From Rhizomys pruinosus (taxonomy: Eukaryota; Chordata; Mammalia; Rodentia; Spalacidae): a DNA stretch of 64,000 bases. The translations under genes and the position numbers were made by a program. The stretch is taken from positions 1,832,989-1,896,988 of the forward strand of contig VZQC01007129.1 in NCBI GenBank assembly GCA_009823505.1, in the 5' to 3' direction. Shown here piece after piece: positions 57,174-64,000 of the stretch. The notes under the pieces were generated by a model. It did no database searches and was not told the DNA's origin. It saw only the letters and a list, made by a program, of their open reading frames with translations. How positions within the stretch are numbered: the first letter of the stretch is position 1; each line of letters starts with the position of its first letter.

Positions 57174-59960
57174 GCAAGAGGGGGAAGTAGTAACAAAGGT
57201 TACAAAAGCAGCCATTGCTGGATCCATAGCTGGATCAGGCCTCCAGTTGTCCCTGTTCCTGGCTTATTTGTATATTACTCCAGCTAGCTTTTCAGAAGGG
57301 GTGGAGGAACAGACATAGGAGAGTTGCTATCTTTGAGTGTTTTGTAGGCAGGTTTGGAGACCTAGCAGAGTTCCTGGACTCCATGCTAATAGAGGGATCT
57401 GGGGGTTTGTACAATTAACCACAACAATCATACATTCATATGTTTGATCAGCAAGCTTATGAAGTAGTTGTAAGTGGTTAACTTTCAGTATTGCCCCATC
57501 AGACTTAATGTTAATACTCCAAACCCCCAAATGAGAAACTGGGCATTTTAAATGGCCCTGGGTAGAGAGTGGCATATTGGACTGTCAGTGATAGGGACAA
57601 CTTTGTCATGACAGGATTATGTGTGTTAACTCTTCTCTGGTAATCCTGCTTGAAAAACTGATCACGTTAGAATATCAGGAGTTATTGATTTATAAACCTG
57701 TTGCATAATAAGCAATAGAAGAAATAGACAAATGACTGAATGAATAAATGAATTGATGACTGCAGGCAATGAATAAACAGGAAAAACTTCAAATATGCTA
57801 AGATTTCCACTGTCTACTTTTTGAATATTTTGCAAAATGTAATAGAATGAATATGACCTGTCACTTAATTTTAATTTTTTTAGTTAAAACTGTTGGATTA
57901 TTTGAAATCTGCTTTTGGAATGCAAATCATTTATCTCAAAATTCAACAAAACTAAATTCCACTTACTTGAGATAGCAAGAGAAAAAAATTTAGCTCCAAT
58001 CTTTCTACTTGATAAACAATTGTGATTATTAAGACAAATGGAATTTAACATATGAGTTAAAAATAGATATTCCTAAAAAGAAAAAAGAAAAAAATAGCTA
58101 CTCCTGTGGGAAATTTCTCTGTTCTTCTTTCTCAATATAATTTAACTAGTGATTATTGGTTAACTACCTTATCTGGACACGGCCACTGGGGACACAGGAA
58201 GGGCTGATTCCTGACCCCGGCCCCGAGGCACTCACAGTCTGGAGGAGAAAATGCTGGCATGCACAAGACTCTGCAAACTCTGATATGTTCAAAACATACT
58301 TTTACCTGAGGCTAATCAAGTATATAACTTCATGTAGAATGTGACATGAGAGACCAATCTTGAGGAGTTTGTGACAAATTTTAAAGGAAGGAGAAGGGAA
58401 AGGCTTGATTTTAAAATATTATTTATTTTGGATTGTTATAATTTCTATTGTTAACTATGGTATAGAGGATGTTCTTTTGTTGCACATTGCAGAAAACAGG
58501 TTTCAGCTAAACAGGAGCTGGTTATTGTAACTAACAATTGCTCATCACTAGATGGGACAAACTGACTCTTGATGATAGTAGGCTTAACAATTAAAAAATA
58601 ATTCTTTCTGGAATGTTTAACAAATCATAAGTTAGATTTCTGTCATCTTGATTTGGCTTCCTGCTACACCAGTCACCCTAGCCAGGGAAGAAAGCTTCAC
58701 TTTGGTCAGGGTTGGGTTAAGCAGAGACATGTGGAGCCAGGAGCTAGCCCAGCTTCTGTAGCCTCAACCCATGCTGACTGAGAGGGAGTCAGACATCATA
58801 CCAGATGTGAAGCTTTTGCTATGTCATCACTGCTTGCATTCATCCAGTCATACATTAATTCACTCATCCATCTATTCATTTTATTGCCTATCATGAAGCA
58901 AGTTTTTGTAGAGCAGATGACATGCTGTTGTGATGAAGTCACTGTTCCTGTCACTGATGTTGTTTTTGCAGATACTGGACTTTCAAGAAACTACAAGTGC
59001 TGCCTGCTCTTTTGATCTCTAAGAAACTCTCTCCCTTTCTTCGTCCCTCCCTTCCTCTTCCATTTCTCTCTTTCTGGCAGCTTCTGGGAACTCTAGCTTG
59101 CCTGGCCTATTGCCCTGTTACCTATTGTTTTTCTCTTCTTAAATTCCAAAAAAAAAATTGTTTTGGAGTTAAAAAAAATTCACAAGAATGTGGGATTTTT
59201 TTAGATCTCAAAATTGAGGCTCAAATAATCTTTTAAGTGTACAAAAAGAAAAGCTTTTCTATGATTGCAGAGTAGAATTTCATGTTCTATAAAAGATCTA
59301 AAAATGAAGAGTGAGCTAGATTGCTAGATTTTATAACCTGTCATTTCCAGACAATAGATAAGTACTAATTATTTCTCCCACAGTACTTTAAAAGGAAAAG
59401 TGTTATTTAAATAATTCTCCCAGAGATTTAAAACAGAGAAGTTGTGACAGTATCTAGACTAGAAAATAAAACTGGTTTTAATGGTTTTGTTAGGAGGTCT
59501 GGAATCCTAAAACCTGGGTTGGAACCCTTACTTCATCTCTTCTAGGCTGTGTGATAAAAAAAAGATAACCTCTCCCCTGAATAATAATGATATATCTCTC
59601 AAGGGCATCTAACAAGAACTAAAGCATACTGTAAAAATGTAGAACTGAATGGGAACAGCACCAGGCTAGACACTAGAAATAAAAGTTCCACCCTGAAAGG
59701 ACAGGAGCCCCAAAATTGTCATATAAATTAAAACTTGTGTGATTTACAAGGTTATGGTCTGAGGAGAAGGAGCCAATTCACTAATTGGAGTGTGGGACGA
59801 GAGCTAGTTCACAAGTTACTAGATGTGAAAATGGCAGGTAGAATCTTGGGACAGGGGCTGCTCAGCCCCAAACTCCCTCTTTTCAAAGTGGAACTTGGGG
59901 AGTGCACAGAGCTTAGATCCAGGACTTTCCAGGACCACCTGAAGGACAGGCAGGAGCCAG
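57174..59960. other. Anonymous sequence; first ~450 bp may be proviral
   Basis: 57,174-57,620 might be internal sequence belonging to the LTR, but no gag, pol or env motif is visible. The rest is AT-rich single-copy-looking DNA with short frames. (T)n and A-runs near 59,150-59,180. No exon seen. Confidence 0.4.
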
Positions 59961-62900
59961 ATAGGCACCAACTTAAGGTGAAGGGATGGAAAAAATATTC
60001 CAAGCAAGTGGTACCAAAAAGAACGCAGGAGTTGCTATTTTATTTTAAATTTTTTATTTATTATTTTTTATGTGTATGAATGTACTGTCTGCATGTAGGT
60101 TGGTGCATCCGTGTCCTGTAATACCATGGAGGTCAGAAGAGGGCATTGGATTTCCCTGGAACTGGAATTAAAGATGGTTCTTAGTTGCCATGTTGGTGCT
60201 GGGAATTGAACCTGGGTCCTCTGCAAGAGGAGTCGGCACTCTTAACCACTGAGCCATCTCTCCAGTCCCAGGAGTTGCTATTTTAATATCAGACAAAATA
60301 TAATTCAAAGTAAAAGAAATCAGAAGAGACAAAGAGGGCCCTTATATCTTTATCAAAGGAACAACTGACCATGAAGATTTCACAATCATGAATTTGTAAA
60401 GTTTGGTGCACCAAACTCTGGTGCAGCAAACTTTATAAAGACAATTCTCCAGGACCTCGAGGCACAGATTAACCCCAGCACACTTATAGTAGGGGACTTC
60501 AATACCCCACTGAGCCCTTTAGACAGGTCAACCAGACAAGGAATAAACAGAGGGGCATCTGAACTGAATGATACGATACACCAAATGGACCTCACAGATA
60601 TCTACCAAATATTCCACCCAAATACCCAAATACATTTTCTACTCAGCACCCCACAGAACATTCTCTAAAATTGACCATATACTGGGACACAGAAAAAACC
60701 TAAATAAATACAAAAAAGATTGAAATAATTTCTTGCATGCGTTCTATCAGAACACAGTGCAATAAAGCTCAATATCAACACCAGGATAAGCCCTACTCTA
60801 CAAGAACACATGGAGACTAAACAACACACTCCTGAATAATGAATGGGTCAAGGAAGAAATAAACAAAAAGCATTCCTGGAACTGATTGACAATGCTAATA
60901 CAGTACAACAAAACCTATGGGATATTTTAAAGGCAGGCAGGCCTAAGAGGGAAGTTTATAGCCTCAGGTGCCTATATAAGAAAAACAGAAAGATCACAAG
61001 TGAACGATCTAATACTGCAGCTAAAAACACTTGAACTACAACAAATGAACCCTAAATGCAACAGACAGGATGAAATAACAAAAATTCAGAGCAGAAATCA
61101 ATGAAATAGAAAAGAAGAAAACAATATAAAAAAATCAATGAATCTAAAAGTTGGTTCTTTGAGATACTAAACAAATAGACAGACCTCTAGTGCAGTTAAC
61201 CAAAATAAAGAAAGAACAACTCCAAATCAATAGAATTTGTGATGAAAGGGGAAATATCACAACAGACAATGAAAAGATCCATACAATCATAAGGGAATAC
61301 TTCAAAAACCCTTTACTAAGTTGAAAACCTAAGAGAAATGGATGAACATCTGAAATCCTGGGAATCACCAAAGCTTAGCCAAGAAGAGACTGACAGCTTA
61401 AACAGACCCATAATATATGACAAAATTGAAAATGTAATAAGAAACCTCCCAACTAATAAAGGCCCAGGCCCAGATGGTTTCATGGCAGAATTCTATAAAG
61501 CATTTCAGAAAGACTTACAACCATTATTACTCAAATTGTTCAGAAGGATACAAGCAGAGGGCATTCTCCAAAATTCCTTCTATGAAGCCATCATCATTCT
61601 AATGCCAAAACCAGGCAAAGATACAACCAAAAAGGAGAACTATTGACCCATCTCATTAATGAACACAGATGCAAAAATTCACAACAAAATACTTGCAAAC
61701 CGCATACAGACCACATCCAAAAGATCATCCACCACGACCAAGTTGGATTCATACCAGAGATGCAGGGATGGTTCATCATATGAAAAATCAATGGATATCA
61801 TAAAACACATAAATGGACTGGAAGAAAAAAACCACATGATCATTTCAATTGATGCAGAAAAAGCCTTTGACAAAATCCAGCATCCCTTCATGCTTAAAGT
61901 CCTTGAGGGAACTGGATTGGAGGGATTATTCCTCAATGTAATCAAAGCTATATACAGGAAACCCACAGCCAACATCATCCTAAATGGAGAAAGGACAGAA
62001 GCATTCCCCTTAAAGGTAGGAACTTGGCAAGGCTGCCCCTGTTGCCACTCCTCTTCAATATAGTGCTTGAAACACTTGCTAGGGCAAGGCAAGAAAAGGA
62101 AATTAAAGGAGTACTAATTAGAAAAGACGGAGTCAAGCTATCCCTTTTTGCTGATGATATGATAGCTTACCTAAGGGATGCTAAAAACTCCACCAGAAAA
62201 CTCCTAGAAATGATTAAGAGCTTCAGTAAAGTGGCAGGACACAAAATTAACCTAGAAAACTTAATAGCCTTTCTTTACACCAACAACAAGCAACTGAAGA
62301 GGGAATACAAGGAGGCCTTCCCACTCACAATAGCCACAAAACAGTAAGATACCTAGGGACAAACCTGAGCAAGGACACCAGAGATTTCTACAATGAAAAT
62401 TTTCAACCCCTGAAGAAAGAAATTGATGAAGACATCAGAAGATGGAAAGATCTCCCATGCTCATGGATTGAAAAAATTAATATAATAAAAATGTCCATTC
62501 TACACAAATAAATATACAGATTCAATGCAATCCCAATTAAAATCCCCAAGAGTTTCTTCACAGGCTTGGAAAGAAAATCCTTAATTGGATATGGAAAAAC
62601 AAAAGACCCTGAATAGCCAAAGCAACCCTGAGTGAAATGAGCAATACAGGGGGAGGGGGAATCTCTATATCAGACTTCAAACTATACTACAGGGCTATAG
62701 TCATAAAAACAGCCAGGTACTGGCTCAAAAACAGACCTGTTGACCAATGGAACAAAACTGAAGACCCAAACTTGAGCACATACAATTTCAGCCACCTCAT
62801 ATTTGACAAGGAGGCCAAGAAGACACAATGGAGGAAAGACAGCATATTCAGCAAATGGTGTTGGCAAAACTGGATCACCATTTGTAGAAGAATAAAGTTA

Positions 62901-63828
62901 AACCCATACCTCTCATCCTGTGCAAAAGTCAACTCCAAATGGATCAAAGATCTCAACATGAAACCCAAAGTTTTGAAGGTGATAGAAGAAAAAGTTGGCA
63001 ACAGCCTACAGACAGAAGCATAGGAAAAGCCTTTCTAAATCAGACAACAGGTGCACAGGAAATAAGGTTGACAGTTGACAAATGGGACCTCATTAAACTC
63101 AAAAGCTTCAGAAAATCAAAAGAAACAATCAAGGAAGTGAAAAGAAAACCCACAGAGTGGGAGGAAACCTTCACTGCAGATACATCTGACAAAGCATTGA
63201 TTTCCAGAATATACAGACTACTCAAAAAAAAAAAAAAAGGAAGAAGAAAGAAAACAAATGACTTGCTCAAAAGATGGAGGAAAGAGCTCAAGAGACACTT
63301 CACAAGTGAGTTTTTAGAGATGGAAGAGAAACATCTTAAAAAGTGTTCAACATCACTAATAACTAAGGAAATACAAATCAAAACCACTTTAAGATATCAT
63401 CTCACTCTGATAAGACTGGCTAGGATCAAGAAAACAAATGATACCAAGTGCTGGACAGTTGAGGATAAAGGGGAACACTCAATCACTGCTGGTAGGAATG
63501 TAAACTTATACAACCACTATGGAAAGCATTGTGGAGAACCCTTAAAAGACTCAAAATGAGCTTGCCACTTCACCCAGTGATAGTACTCCTGGATATATAC
63601 CCACAAGACTCATCTTACTACAGAGATACATGCACAGCCATGTTTATTGCAGCTTCAGTAAAAAAGATGACATCATGAATTTTACAGGTAAATAGATGGA
63701 ACTAGAAGATATCATGTTAAGTGAAGTAACACAGTCCTAGAAAAACAAAGGACGAATGGTATCCCTCATCTTTGGATGCTAGCACCAATTACTTAGTTGT
63801 AAGGCAAACTGAGTATTATTAATGCTAT
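59961..63828 (+). pseudogene. LINE-1 ORF2, 5'-truncated, with internal deletion near the end
   Basis: It starts in the endonuclease domain (His-Gln-Leu-Lys-Val-Lys-Gly-Trp at about 59,968). The reverse transcriptase follows in three frameshifted blocks: 61,338-61,646 with Gly-Pro-Asp-Gly, 61,659-62,063 with the Ser-Ile-Asp-Ala-Glu-Lys-Ala-Phe motif, and 62,024-62,347 with an intact Phe-Ala-Asp-Asp-Met box at 62,148-62,162. The C-terminal part has open frames to 63,559. Near 63,650 about 0.13 kb of ORF2 found in the other copies is missing, and the 3' UTR stops at 63,828. Confidence 0.9.
60026..60285 (-). repeat. B3-like SINE in LINE-1, 17-bp target-site duplication
   Basis: caggagttgctatttta at 60,026-60,042 and 60,269-60,285, with LINE-1 ORF2 continuing on each side. 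Antisense SINE of the young family. Confidence 0.95.
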
Positions 63829-64000
63829 ATTCCTAGATAGACAGACCTCTAGCCCAGTTAACCAAAAGAAAGAAGGAACAGCTCCAAATCAATACAATCC
63901 ATGATGAAAGAGGAAATATCACAACAGACAATGAAAAGATCCAGAAAATCATATGGGAATACTTCAAAAACCTTTACTCTACCAAGTTTGAAAACCTAGA
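63829..64000 (+). repeat. Second LINE-1 ORF2 fragment, runs off the right edge
   Basis: From agatagacagacctctagcc onward it repeats the ORF2 segment at about 61,176-61,335. It is therefore a separate LINE-1 piece fused to the 3' UTR of the preceding one, either a later 5'-truncated insertion or an internal rearrangement. Confidence 0.88.

Noticed and set aside
60043..63828. A functional LINE-1 ORF2
   Set aside because: The frame is broken at several points, a SINE interrupts the endonuclease part, and the end carries a deletion.

Overview
The window looks like gene-poor rodent nuclear DNA, intergenic or deep intronic. The evidence is the dense mix of B1 (7SL-derived), B2/B3-superfamily (tRNA-derived), B4-type and ID-type SINEs, together with young and old LINE-1 copies. 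The commonest young SINE has a B3-like 5' half and its own 3' half, and the LINE-1 5' UTR carries ~200-bp monomers. This suggests a muroid rodent, probably not mouse or rat; the species cannot be fixed from sequence alone. I found no exon of a cellular protein gene that I can defend. The long open frames are LINE-1 remnants or chance frames.

Layout. 1-1.4 kb is the 5' end of an antisense LINE-1 with two promoter monomers. 1.4-29.6 kb is mostly anonymous sequence sprinkled with SINEs, old LINE-1 pieces (10.2-11.0 and 12-13.3 kb) and three minisatellites (4.25, 11.5 and 23.4 kb). It also holds a B2-B1 chimeric SINE (12.2 kb) and a ~155-bp inverted duplication that copied part of a SINE (24.5/25.4 kb). 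29.87-43.19 kb is a giant inverted repeat: two ~6.1-kb arms around a ~1-kb loop. It sits inside the ORF2 of an otherwise full-length ~6-kb LINE-1 (32.18-45.56 kb) that has matching target-site duplications at its two outer ends. An ambiguous base and a poly-A run mark the right edge of the palindrome, so a gap-filling artefact must be considered beside a real rearrangement.

45.6-53.4 kb is mostly anonymous, with SINEs, a 16-bp minisatellite (48.4 kb) and a 5'-truncated antisense LINE-1 that appears to have carried ~0.6 kb of 3' flanking DNA with it (49.8-50.96 kb, perfect 20-bp target-site duplication). 53.5-56.7 kb is LINE-1 of different ages, followed by a probable LTR (56.74-57.17 kb). 57.2-59.9 kb is anonymous. 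59.96-64 kb is a sense LINE-1 ORF2 interrupted by a young SINE, joined at 63.83 kb to a second LINE-1 piece that leaves the window.

The elements do not form a pathway. What can be read is a history of nested retrotransposition, template switching and inverted duplication. Family names are from memory of consensus features; no database search was possible.
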